DNA of 64,000 nt, taken from the NCBI RefSeq assembly GCF_900115145.1, contig NZ_FOVL01000002.1, forward strand, positions 186,001-250,000, in the 5' to 3' direction. This DNA is from Salegentibacter flavus. GTDB taxonomy: Bacteria; Bacteroidota; Bacteroidia; Flavobacteriales; Flavobacteriaceae. Position 1 is the first letter of the stretch; every line of letters begins with the position of its first letter. The notes under the pieces were generated by a model. It saw nothing but the letters and a program-made list of their open reading frames with translations, was not told the DNA's origin and did not search any database. The position numbers were made by a program, and so were the translations under genes. Of the stretch, positions 37,662-46,487 are shown piece after piece.

Positions 37662-40427
37662 TTAAAAAAGGCTTTTTTTAAATTTTAAATATTTATACAG
37701 TTCGCCTCCAAAGAGAACCAGAGAAGAAAGGGCGAAAATCACCAGGAAGTGCAGGATAGGCAACTCTTCGAAGCCAAACAGGTCGCGGAGGAATGGTATT
37801 TTTATAACCGCTATCTGCCCGCCTAAGGAAGCAACAAAGGCAATATTGATCCATTTGTTTGAAAATATGCCTATTTCAAAAATTGACTGTCGGAGGGAAC
37901 GCATATTGAATACGTTATAAAGCTGCGTCATGGCAACCATTAAAAAGGTGCCTGTCCTGGCCATAGCTGTTCCCTGAGGCATGTAATAATCTAGAACAAA
38001 CAAAGATAGGGTAACCATTATGGCGGCCATCAAGAGCAGGTAGGGAGCTATATCCCAGTTCAGAATACTGGCACTTTTCTTTACTGGTGGCTGATGCATG
38101 ATTTCTCCATGGCCTGGCTCGGTAGCCAGCGCAATGTCCATTACCCCATCTGTTATTAGGTTTACATATAAAATCATAGCTGCGGTTAACGGAATTGGGA
38201 AACCCAACGACAGACCTACAATGAGCACGGAAGTAGAAGCAAAATTAGTGGTAAGCAGGAAATAACTGGTTTTTTTTACATTCTCAAATACAATTCTTCC
38301 TTCCCGTATGGCATTAACAATACTGCTGAAATTATCGTCCTGCAACACGATTTGGGAGGCATCTTTGGCTACATCAGTACCTCGCTGGCCCATAGCAATA
38401 CCTACATCGGCACGCTTTAGAGCCGGTGCATCGTTTACTCCATCACCAGTCATGGCCACCATGGTATCTTTCGCCTGAAGCCTTTCGGCAATGCGAAGTT
38501 TGGTTTGTGGACCTACCCGAGCATATACATTCACATGTTCTAAAAAATCATCAAATTTTTCATCTTTCACATCCAGTTCTTTGGAGGTGAGTGATACCGG
38601 GTACTTGTCTCCTTCTTCTTGCTCTTTACTCTCTACAATGCCTACTTGCACAGCGATAGCCGCCGCTGTTTTTTTATGATCTCCGGTAACCATCATCACT
38701 CGCACACCGGCGGTTTTGCACTCCTGGATAGACTCTTTAACTCCTTTTCTTGGAGGATCTATGATGCCGGTGATACCTACCCAAACGAGATCCTTTACAT
38801 CATCTGCCTTTAAACTATTCTTGCCATTTGCATTTTTGTACCCCTGGGAGAGTACGCGCATGGCCTCTCCAGTCCATTGATCTATTTTATCACCTATCTC
38901 TTCTCTTTTTTCATCTGTCATCTCTTGTGGACTATCAGGGCTTAGCCAATGACTGCTGAGCTCCAGTATCCTTTCCGGCGCTCCTATGGCAAAAATTTCC
39001 GGGCCTTCTTCGGTTTCTATTAGGCTTGCACGGAATTTTTGTTCTGAATTAAAAGGTAGGTCATCCAGGAGCTTATAGTTCTTATAAGGTTCTTTCTGTT
39101 TAATTTTTGCCTTTCGGCTCATCACAAGCATGGCCGCTTCTGTAGGGTCGCCCGTTACCTTTGGTCCCTCATCCTGATCTTTATCCTCGTCTTCCTTTCT
39201 ATTTTCCTCCTTTTTCTCTTTCTCCTCTTTGCTCTTTATGGAGGCATTGTTACAGAAAGCGGCAATGGCCATAAGTTTACTTTCAACAGGATTTTTATCC
39301 AGGTTAATGTTTTCATCTTCTTTTTTAAAATCTCCTTCCAGCTGATAACCACTTCCGGAAACAGATAGCTCCTGTCCGCTGCCGGTAAATATTTTTTTAA
39401 CTGTTAATATACTTTGGGTAATGGTACCTGTTTTATCAGATAAGATAGTGGAAACAGAGCCCATCATTTCGGTGGCCGTAAACTCCCTGATAATGGCTTT
39501 TTTCTTGGCCATGCGGTTGGCACCAATTGCCAGTACAATAGAAATCACAACGGGTAAACCTTCCGGAATAGATGATACCAGCGTGGCTATAGTCACCAGC
39601 AGGATATCCTGAAAGATTAAGTGGCGATACCAGTAGCCAATGGCAAAGACGATCAATGCCGTGGTTATGGCAATAATAGCCATCTGCTTACCCAACTTAC
39701 TTGTTTTCTTTTTGAAATTGGAGTCCTGTATTTTCATTTCACCCATGGAACGGGCGATTTCACCAATTTCGGTTTGTTTGCCAATAGCGGTTACGACTGC
39801 CTTGCCTTCTCCCCGGGCAATATTAGTGCCTTTCCAGACCATATTGGCGCGATCTCCTATTGCAGCATTCTTATCTACAGGTTCTGTTTTCTTTTCAACG
39901 GGCATGGACTCCCCGGTGAGGGAAGCTTCGGTTGCACGTAAATCTTTTCTTTCCAGCAAACGACCGTCTGCGGGAACCGTGGAGCCTTCTTTCAGTATTA
40001 TGACATCACCAGGTACTACCTCTTCCGCAGGCATTTCTTCTTCCTTCCCATTACGCAGTACATAAGCTTTTTTCTTCACCAGGCTTTTAATAGACTCAAT
40101 GGCCTTTTCGGCTTTATATTCCTGGGTGAAACCCATTATAGCATTGAACAAAATAACTGCTAAAATGATATACACATCGGCCATTTGGTCAGCCCACCAG
40201 GCTACACCGGCAGCAATGAACAGGATTAGTATTAAAAAGTCTTTGAACTGTTTCAGGAATAGTAAAAATGGATTCATTCCTCCTTTCTCGGGGAGTTTGT
40301 TTTTTCCAAACTTCTCCTGTCTTTTCTGTGCTTCTTCAGATGAAAGACCTTCTTTTTTACCTGAAACTTTCTCTAAGGTTTCTTCAATGCTTATACTATG
40401 ATAGGGGTGTTTTTGATCAATTTCCAT
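37662..40427 (-). CDS. P2A-type cation-transporting ATPase (Ca2+-ATPase/CtpF-like)
   Basis: 921 residues, integral membrane. The N-terminal cation-ATPase domain (HSISIEETLEKVSG) is present. The actuator TGES is at 171-174, the TM4 ion motif PEGLP at 288-292 and the phosphorylation site D331-KTGT. GDGVNDAPAL is in the P-domain hinge. TM6 has NLITDGV, keeping the Asn, Thr and Asp ligands of SERCA site II. The TM5 Glu of site I appears replaced (TTNFAST). This suggests one ion site, as in PMR1-type pumps. The nucleotide domain carries a ~30-residue Lys/Glu/Asp-rich insert just before GDPTEAA. Calcium is the likely ion; Mn2+ or others are possible. Confidence 0.88.
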   Translation of the reverse strand: MEIDQKHPYHSISIEETLEKVSGKKEGLSSEEAQKRQEKFGKNKLPEKGGMNPFLLFLKQFKDFLILILFIAAGVAWWADQMADVYIILAVILFNAIMGFTQEYKAEKAIESIKSLVKKKAYVLRNGKEEEMPAEEVVPGDVIILKEGSTVPADGRLLERKDLRATEASLTGESMPVEKKTEPVDKNAAIGDRANMVWKGTNIARGEGKAVVTAIGKQTEIGEIARSMGEMKIQDSNFKKKTSKLGKQMAIIAITTALIVFAIGYWYRHLIFQDILLVTIATLVSSIPEGLPVVISIVLAIGANRMAKKKAIIREFTATEMMGSVSTILSDKTGTITQSILTVKKIFTGSGQELSVSGSGYQLEGDFKKEDENINLDKNPVESKLMAIAAFCNNASIKSKEEKEKKEENRKEDEDKDQDEGPKVTGDPTEAAMLVMSRKAKIKQKEPYKNYKLLDDLPFNSEQKFRASLIETEEGPEIFAIGAPERILELSSHWLSPDSPQEMTDEKREEIGDKIDQWTGEAMRVLSQGYKNANGKNSLKADDVKDLVWVGITGIIDPPRKGVKESIQECKTAGVRVMMVTGDHKKTAAAIAVQVGIVESKEQEEGDKYPVSLTSKELDVKDEKFDDFLEHVNVYARVGPQTKLRIAERLQAKDTMVAMTGDGVNDAPALKRADVGIAMGQRGTDVAKDASQIVLQDDNFSSIVNAIREGRIVFENVKKTSYFLLTTNFASTSVLIVGLSLGFPIPLTAAMILYVNLITDGVMDIALATEPGHGEIMHQPPVKKSASILNWDIAPYLLLMAAIMVTLSLFVLDYYMPQGTAMARTGTFLMVAMTQLYNVFNMRSLRQSIFEIGIFSNKWINIAFVASLGGQIAVIKIPFLRDLFGFEELPILHFLVIFALSSLVLFGGELYKYLKFKKSLF

Positions 40428-40487
40428 AGGAATTGTCTTTTGTGTCCGGTCATTTTTTTATCCTTGATAAATTGTCTTTTACACTTT

Positions 40488-42878
40488 TCATCTTCGTCCT
40501 CTTTTTTCAGCTTCTAAAATATTCTTGATTCCCTTGGCTACAGCATCCGGATTAAAGGAAATACTGTTTATTCCCTGCTCTACCAGGAATTGGGTGAATT
40601 CAGGAATGTCACTTGGTGCTTGTCCGCATAAGCCTATTTTTTTGCCTTTCTTTTTGGCCTTCTCAATCGCCATACTTATCATTTGTTTGGAAGATGGATT
40701 GGTTTCATCAAATAAATCACTCACCAATGCCGAATCCCGGTCCAGACCTAAAGTGAGCTGGGTTAGATCATTGGAGCCTATGGAGAAACCATCAAAGATC
40801 TCAGCGAATTCTTCAGCCTGAAGTACATTTGAAGGAATTTCGCTCATGACATAGATCTCCAAATCATTCCAGCCTTGTTTCAATCCGAAATCACCCATGA
40901 GATTAAGTACTTTTTTTCCTTCTTCTACAGTTCGGCAAAAGGGGATCATCAGCTTTACATTGGTAAACCCCATTTCGTCCCTTACGATTTTCATGGCCTC
41001 ACATTCCATTTCAAAACCATCTTTATACTTTTCACTGTAGTATCTGGAAGCACCCCTGAAACCTAACATGGGGTTTTCCTCATCAGGTTCAAATTCCTTT
41101 CCGCCTATTAAATTCGCATACTCATTCGATTTAAAATCGCTCATTCTTACAATGACCTCGCGGGGATAAAATGCAGCAGCAATAGTTGCAACACCTTCCG
41201 CTAATTTTTCAACGAAAAAAAGATGTTTCTCCTCGTAGGAAGCAGTTAATTCTGAAATTCTCTTTTTTGCTTCCTTGTCTTTTAGTTTATCGAAATACCG
41301 AAGCGCAAGGGGATGGATTTGGATGACGTTGTTTATAACGAACTCCAACCGCATTAATCCCACACCTTTTACAGGGTAATTGCTGTAAGTATATGCCAGG
41401 TCAGGATCGGCGAGTATTAACATCACCTCGGTTTCAGGTTCTTCCTGTTTGGCGAAATCTATTTCTTTCTCCTCCCATTCCAATAAACCTTCGAATATTT
41501 TTCCAATATTTCCCCCGGCACAGGAAACGGTAATTTCCTGTCCGTCTTTAATCACTTCGGTTGCGTTTTCGGTGCCAACTACCGCCACAGCACCAAGTTC
41601 TCGGGCTACAATGGCTGCATGGCTGGTTCGGCCTCCACTGTTTGTGACAATAGCAGATGCTTTTTTCATCACATTATCCCAATCGGGATTTGTAATTTCA
41701 GTTACCAAAACATCTCCCTTTTGCAGTTTGTCAGATTCATCGGGAGAACTCAGAATGCGGCTTTTTCCTTTGGTGATCCTTTCTCCAATCCCGGTACCCA
41801 TGGTAATGACTTTTCCTTCTTCTTTTAAATGGTATTCTTTGATTTTTGATTTATCCTTTCCTGAATGTACTGTTTCCGGCCTAGCCTGGACAATATATAG
41901 CTCGTGGCTTTCCCCATCTTTGGCCCATTCGATATCCATTGCCCTTTTATAATGATCTTCGATTTCCAAAGACCAAACTGCCAATTGTATAACTTCATCA
42001 TCGGTAAGAACATATTGCTTTTGCTTTTTTGCTGGGGTTTTTTTGTTCGTAGTTGTGGTATCATTTTTTCCGCTACCAGAGGCATAAACCATTGTTTTTT
42101 CTTTGGTGCCCAATTTTTTGGAAATGATTGAGCGCATTCCTTTTTTTAAAGCTGGTTTAAAAACATAAAATTCATCGGCATTTACCACCCCTTGTACTAC
42201 ATTATCTCCTAGCCCCCAGGAACCGGTGAGAAAAAGTACTTTTTCGTATCCGCTATCTGGCAAAATGGTAAACCCAACACCTGCTGAGGCTTTATCTGAA
42301 CGCACCATTTTTTGCACCCCGGCAGAGAGAGCTACTTTCATATGTTCAAATCCATTGTGCTCCCTGTACCTTATTGCCCTGTCGGTAAAAAGAGAGGCAA
42401 AACATTTTTTACAGGCTTTTAGTGTGTTTTCGGGTCCCTGGATATTCAGGAAAGAATCATGCTGGCCTGCAAAAGAGGCTTCAGGAAGATCTTCAGCAGT
42501 TGCGCTGCTTCGTACTGCCACACTGGATAATACTTCTTCTTTTTCTTCAAGTTGCGCGTAGGCTTCCTTTATTTCTTCCGCAAGGTCATCAGGGAATTTC
42601 CCTTTTAAAATAAATTCACGGGCATTTTTCCCTGTTTCTCTAAGGTTTTTGAACTCTTTGGTATCTAGTTTTTGAAGCAGGTTGGTAAGTTTTTCTCTAA
42701 GCCCATTGTGTTCCAGGTAATCCCAATATGCCTGGGCGGTAGTAGCATATCCTGCAGGAATTCGAATTCCTTTTGGTCCCAGCTGACTTATCATTTCACC
42801 AAGAGAAGCATTTTTTCCACCCACTTCGGTGGTATCCTCGTTACTTAAATCGCTAAAAAATCGTATATATTTACTCAT
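40488..42878 (-). CDS. ppsA: Phosphoenolpyruvate synthase (pyruvate, water dikinase)
   Basis: 796 residues, the usual length. The N-terminal ATP-binding domain begins YIRFFSDLSNEDTTEVGGKN and includes VAVRSSATAEDLPEASFAGQ. The swivelling phosphohistidine domain has H420 in GGRTSHAAIVARELG, equivalent to E. coli PpsA H421. The C-terminal PEP/pyruvate TIM barrel includes GFRGASRY, EIPSNVL, SIGSNDLTQLTLG and LCGQAPSD, which holds the catalytic Cys. A ~20-residue basic/Thr-rich insert (NDTTTTNKKTPAKKQ) sits before VLTDDEVIQLA. It converts pyruvate + ATP to PEP + AMP + Pi and can in principle run in reverse. First gene of an operon with the P-type ATPase 60 nt downstream. Confidence 0.94.
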   Translation of the reverse strand: MSKYIRFFSDLSNEDTTEVGGKNASLGEMISQLGPKGIRIPAGYATTAQAYWDYLEHNGLREKLTNLLQKLDTKEFKNLRETGKNAREFILKGKFPDDLAEEIKEAYAQLEEKEEVLSSVAVRSSATAEDLPEASFAGQHDSFLNIQGPENTLKACKKCFASLFTDRAIRYREHNGFEHMKVALSAGVQKMVRSDKASAGVGFTILPDSGYEKVLFLTGSWGLGDNVVQGVVNADEFYVFKPALKKGMRSIISKKLGTKEKTMVYASGSGKNDTTTTNKKTPAKKQKQYVLTDDEVIQLAVWSLEIEDHYKRAMDIEWAKDGESHELYIVQARPETVHSGKDKSKIKEYHLKEEGKVITMGTGIGERITKGKSRILSSPDESDKLQKGDVLVTEITNPDWDNVMKKASAIVTNSGGRTSHAAIVARELGAVAVVGTENATEVIKDGQEITVSCAGGNIGKIFEGLLEWEEKEIDFAKQEEPETEVMLILADPDLAYTYSNYPVKGVGLMRLEFVINNVIQIHPLALRYFDKLKDKEAKKRISELTASYEEKHLFFVEKLAEGVATIAAAFYPREVIVRMSDFKSNEYANLIGGKEFEPDEENPMLGFRGASRYYSEKYKDGFEMECEAMKIVRDEMGFTNVKLMIPFCRTVEEGKKVLNLMGDFGLKQGWNDLEIYVMSEIPSNVLQAEEFAEIFDGFSIGSNDLTQLTLGLDRDSALVSDLFDETNPSSKQMISMAIEKAKKKGKKIGLCGQAPSDIPEFTQFLVEQGINSISFNPDAVAKGIKNILEAEKRGRR

Positions 42879-43191
42879 GTCTTAAAATATTTGAATGTTT
42901 AAATTTTGGCTTGTAATAAGTATTTATTGCCTTGTAAAGACCAACTATAATTTAAAGCTATTTTGATAAAAGGAATATTCATAATATGTTAAATTTGAAT
43001 TGTTTATATTATTAATAGTGAAGTAATCATTAGATTTTTTTAAAAAAAGTAAAAACTGAATTCAAACATCCCCAGTTACATCCCTGAGTGAAATTTATGA
43101 TCACCATCATTGATAATGGGTTTGAATAAGGCTATTTTTAAATGATTGAGTTTTAGAAGGGGGTGGAGATAAATTATTTGAATAGAATGCT
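42879..43191. promoter_or_regulatory. 313-bp divergent promoter region between ppsA and the VIT1-like gene
   Basis: Very AT-rich and non-coding, so both divergent promoters must lie here. The only clear element is the quasi-palindrome listed separately at 43097-43110. Confidence 0.4.
43097..43110. promoter_or_regulatory. Candidate operator ATGAT-cacc-ATCAT
   Basis: A 5-bp inverted repeat with a 4-nt spacer, 82 bp before the VIT1-like ATG. It shares the form ATGAY-CWCC-RTCAT with 62336-62349. The layout of two 5-bp arms and a 4-nt spacer is like Crp/Fnr-family sites. Confidence 0.35.
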
Positions 43192-43710
43192 ATGGCTTAT
43201 TTAAAATTACTGACCAGATACATAAAAGATGCGGTCTACGGGGCAAATGATGGGGTCATAACAACTTTTGCCATTGTTGCCAGTGTAGAAGGTGCAAATT
43301 TGGGTAATACGGCCATTTTGGTTGTGGGGTTTGCATCCTTATTTGCAGATGGCTTTTCCATGGCTTCTTCAGACTTCCTGGCAAACAAAGCTGAATTGGC
43401 CAGAAAAAAAAGCAATAACCTGGAGGAACAGGAAAAACATAATCCCAAAATTGCAGCCTTATTTACTTTTTTGGCTTTTGTAATTGTTGGGATAATACCA
43501 CTTGCACCATATTTTTTTATAGCTCTTACCTCAAACTCTTTTGTCTTTTCAGGCATAGCTACCGGTTTGGCTTTATTTGGGGTTGGAGCATTGAGAACAA
43601 AACTTACTGGAGGCAATCCTTATCTGGCGGGAGGGGAGATGTTACTAATTGGAGGGGCTGCGGCTGCTGTTGCTTTTTTTATTGGAGGCTTGATCGATCA
43701 ATGGCAGTAA
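43192..43710 (+). CDS. VIT1/CCC1-family transporter
   Basis: 172 residues. The N-terminus YGANDGVITTFAIVASVEGA and the ASSDFLANKAE helix are the conserved start of VIT1/CCC1 (vacuolar iron/manganese transporter) proteins. About four to five hydrophobic helices are visible. It is shorter than plant/yeast members (~240) but typical of the compact bacterial form. Expected role: Fe2+ or Mn2+ movement across the inner membrane, perhaps detoxification. It is divergent from ppsA and convergent with gpmI. The region before the start (GGGGGTGGAG) is unusually purine-rich but too far away to be a normal ribosome-binding site. Confidence 0.8.
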   Translation: MAYLKLLTRYIKDAVYGANDGVITTFAIVASVEGANLGNTAILVVGFASLFADGFSMASSDFLANKAELARKKSNNLEEQEKHNPKIAALFTFLAFVIVGIIPLAPYFFIALTSNSFVFSGIATGLALFGVGALRTKLTGGNPYLAGGEMLLIGGAAAAVAFFIGGLIDQWQ

Positions 43711-43731
43711 TTTCAAGAATTCACGGTTAAA

Positions 43732-43822
43732 TCCCTCATTGAGGGTTTAATTCTCCGAGGCTTGCCGCAAATTTTTAAAAGTATTTTCCTCTCGAATTAT
43801 CGGGACATACCTTGTGGGCTTA
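43732..43822. repeat. Possible diverged third copy of the dispersed repeat
   Basis: Read on the minus strand it begins at the TAA of gpmI with GTAAGCCCAC and has GGCAAGCCTCGGAG after a 47-nt spacer. Copies A and B show GCAAGCCCAC and GAGGCAAGCC about 50 nt apart. The spacer is not similar, so homology is tentative. The outer end also forms a CCCTC-ATT-GAGGG hairpin (43733-43745) that could terminate the VIT1-like gene. Confidence 0.4.
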
Positions 43823-45376
43823 CACCGATGATTTTGATTTTTTTCGTATTAAAACATCTCCGCTCATTTCTTCAGGAGCATCAATGCCCATCAATGAAAG
43901 AATGGTAGGTGCAATGTCACTTAATTTTCCTTCAGATAATTCCAGATCTTTGTTAGCGCCTAATAAAATACAGGGAACAGGATTTATAGTATGAGTTGTG
44001 AAGGGGGTGCCGTCATCATTTTCCATTTTATCGGCGTTGCCGTGATCTGCAATGATAACTACCGTATAATCATTTTCCAGGGCTGTTTTAGCCACTGCCT
44101 CTGTACAGGAATCTACAGTTTCACAAGCTTTTTTTGTAGCTCCCATATCCCCTGAATGGCCTACCATATCAGGATTGGCAAAATTAAGGCAGATAAAATC
44201 GGCGGTTCTTTTTTTTAATTTGGGAATAATCGCATCGCGTATTCCTTCTGCACTCATTTCCGGTTTTTGATCGAACGTGGAAACATCAGGAGAATCGATC
44301 ATAATCCTGGTTTCCCCTTCAAATTCCTTTTCTCTTCCACCACTAAAAAAATAAGTTACGTGCGGGTATTTTATAGTCTCAGCGATTCTGATTTGTTTTT
44401 TACCATTTCTCGATAATACTTCCCCTAAAGTATTGTTGAGATCTTCTTCTTCAAATAACACCGGTATATTTTTAAATGTTTTATCATAGCGGGTCATGGT
44501 AATATATCGCAAATCGAGTTTTTTCATGTGGTACTCCGGAAAATCCTTTTGAGTGAGGGCCTGCGTTAACTGTCGGGAACGATCGGTACGATAGTTAAAA
44601 CAAATTACCACATCCCCATCCTGGATAGTTGCTACAGGTTCACCGTCTTGAGTTGAAACTATTGGTTTTAAGAATTCGTCGGTTTCATCTTCTTCATATT
44701 TTTTCTTTACTGTTTCCTTCCATTTCTCAGCTATTACTTTTGTCTCAGATTCTCCATTTACCAGTGCCCGGTATGCTGTTGCGGTCCTATCCCAGTTTTT
44801 ACCACGGTCCATAGCGTAATAACGGCCCATTATACTGGCTAATTTTCCGGTTGTTTTTTGAAAATGTTCCTGCAGAGACTCTATGAAACCAATGCCACTT
44901 TTTGGATCGGCATCCCGGCCATCGGTAAATGCATGAATATAAACTTCGTGGACGTCCTGTTCAGCTGCAATGCTGCAAAGTGCTTTAAGATGATCTATGT
45001 GAGAATGAACACCTCCATTAGATATCAGGCCCATTAAATGCACCTTTTTTCTTTCTTTTTTAGCATAATCAAATGCATCTTTCAAAACAATATTCTTATT
45101 AAGGCTTGTGTCTTTAATCGCCAGATCTATTTTAACCAGGTTCTGATATACCACTCTGCCAGCACCAATATTAATATGGCCTACTTCAGAATTTCCCATC
45201 TGGCCTTCCGGCAAGCCAACAGCAATTCCGTGAGTTTGCAACTGGGTATGGGGCTGTTCCTGCCAGATCTTGTCCATAAAAGGTGTATTTGCCTGTACAA
45301 TGGCAGATGCGTCTTTTTCCTCTTCCGGAGCAATTCCCCAGCCATCCAGAATCATTAAGATTACTTTCTTTTTCAT
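43820..45376 (-). CDS. gpmI: 2,3-bisphosphoglycerate-independent phosphoglycerate mutase
   Basis: 518 residues. It interconverts 3- and 2-phosphoglycerate using two Mn2+ ions. The alkaline-phosphatase-fold start VILMILDGWGIAPEEE has the metal ligand D11. The phosphoserine nucleophile is S63 in GQMGNSEVGHINIGAGR. The later metal sites are in FNYRTDRSRQLTQAL, NPDMVGHSGDM and IIADHGNADKM. All are intact and the length is normal. Last gene of the five-gene minus-strand operon, 94 nt after pfkB. Its stop coincides with the edge of the possible third repeat copy. Confidence 0.95.
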   Translation of the reverse strand: MKKKVILMILDGWGIAPEEEKDASAIVQANTPFMDKIWQEQPHTQLQTHGIAVGLPEGQMGNSEVGHINIGAGRVVYQNLVKIDLAIKDTSLNKNIVLKDAFDYAKKERKKVHLMGLISNGGVHSHIDHLKALCSIAAEQDVHEVYIHAFTDGRDADPKSGIGFIESLQEHFQKTTGKLASIMGRYYAMDRGKNWDRTATAYRALVNGESETKVIAEKWKETVKKKYEEDETDEFLKPIVSTQDGEPVATIQDGDVVICFNYRTDRSRQLTQALTQKDFPEYHMKKLDLRYITMTRYDKTFKNIPVLFEEEDLNNTLGEVLSRNGKKQIRIAETIKYPHVTYFFSGGREKEFEGETRIMIDSPDVSTFDQKPEMSAEGIRDAIIPKLKKRTADFICLNFANPDMVGHSGDMGATKKACETVDSCTEAVAKTALENDYTVVIIADHGNADKMENDDGTPFTTHTINPVPCILLGANKDLELSEGKLSDIAPTILSLMGIDAPEEMSGDVLIRKKSKSSV

Positions 45377-45470
45377 TTTTTACAACTGTTTCAAAATTCA
45401 GTTTCTAATTTTTTGTTTTCTGAGTATTGATTTTAAAAAGGTTCTGTTTTTTTGATCTTTTAATAGGTGT

Positions 45471-46409
45471 CTACTTTATTTCTTTTTCACTAAGCCATTC
45501 GAATATCTTTTCCACGTCTTTTTTACGGCACAACTCTGTTCCGGGGGTTATTGTGGCAGCAGTACCTGCGGCTACTCCCCATTCTACTGCATCCAGTAAT
45601 GAATCTCCGCGGGAAAGAGATAAAACCAACCCTCCAACCATAGAATCTCCGGCACCAACTGTGCTATCCTGTTTGACGGTAGGAGGCACCACATATTCAA
45701 TAGTGTCTCTAGTTACTACCATTGCTCCCCTAGCACCCAGGGAAACTATTAGGATGTCTGCTTTGCCTTCGTTTATTATTTTTTTTGCGATCTCTTCCTG
45801 TTCCAATCCTGAGATTTCCTCTTTCTCTGCCAGCGTACTTAACTCTCCTAAATTGGGCTTCAAGATATAAACTCCCATTTCTGAAGCTTTCACTAAAGCT
45901 TTCCCTGAAGTGTCTATTATGCATTTAATATTTTTGCTTTTGGCAATTTCCGCTATTGTCCCATAGAAATCATCCGGAGCATCCGGAGGTAAACTGCCAC
46001 TGGCAACCAGGTATTTCACATCATCGGGAAGATTCTTTATTGCATCCTGACATTTCTGAAGGCCTTCCTGTCCTGCATTTGCTCCCGGCATCCCGAATCT
46101 ATATTGATTTCCTGTTAAACTTTCAACAACCATCAAATTTTCCCGTGTATTTTCTTTTATGTTGATGCGCTGTTGATTTACTTCTTCCTTTTTAAGCAGT
46201 TCTTCAATTTTATCGCCAACAGGTCCACCTCCTGCATAAATTGCCAGCGAATCGCCCCCAAGGATCTTTATGGCCCTTGAAACGTTAATTCCACCGCCGC
46301 CGGGATGATAAACAGGTTCTTCACATCGTAATTTCTTCTGCGCCTGCAACCTATCTATAGATGTGCTTTTATCCAGCGCCGGATTCAGGGTTAAGGTTAC
46401 AATTTTCAT
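45471..46409 (-). CDS. pfkB: 6-phosphofructokinase II (PfkB, ribokinase family)
   Basis: 312 residues. The sequence follows E. coli PfkB closely: TLTLNPALDKST, KLRCEEPVYHPGGGGINV with the glycine hinge, QYRFGMPG, SGSLPPDAP, LKPNLGEL and the C-terminal STVGAGDSMVGG with catalytic D255. This favours 6-phosphofructokinase II over FruK-type 1-phosphofructokinase; no fructose PTS gene is near. It phosphorylates fructose 6-phosphate to the 1,6-bisphosphate in glycolysis. In M. tuberculosis the homologue is in the DosR regulon. It is 78 nt after the P-type ATPase gene in the operon. Confidence 0.85.
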   Translation of the reverse strand: MKIVTLTLNPALDKSTSIDRLQAQKKLRCEEPVYHPGGGGINVSRAIKILGGDSLAIYAGGGPVGDKIEELLKKEEVNQQRINIKENTRENLMVVESLTGNQYRFGMPGANAGQEGLQKCQDAIKNLPDDVKYLVASGSLPPDAPDDFYGTIAEIAKSKNIKCIIDTSGKALVKASEMGVYILKPNLGELSTLAEKEEISGLEQEEIAKKIINEGKADILIVSLGARGAMVVTRDTIEYVVPPTVKQDSTVGAGDSMVGGLVLSLSRGDSLLDAVEWGVAAGTAATITPGTELCRKKDVEKIFEWLSEKEIK

Positions 46410-46487
46410 AGGTGTTTATTTCTTGGTTATTAGAACATCTTATTTATTTAATTTATTGGATCGCACTTTTTGTTAGTCATTTTATTC

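Noticed and set aside
45471-46409. 1-phosphofructokinase (FruK) of a fructose operon
   Set aside because: Sequence motifs are closest to E. coli PfkB and there is no fructose PTS or FruR gene nearby.
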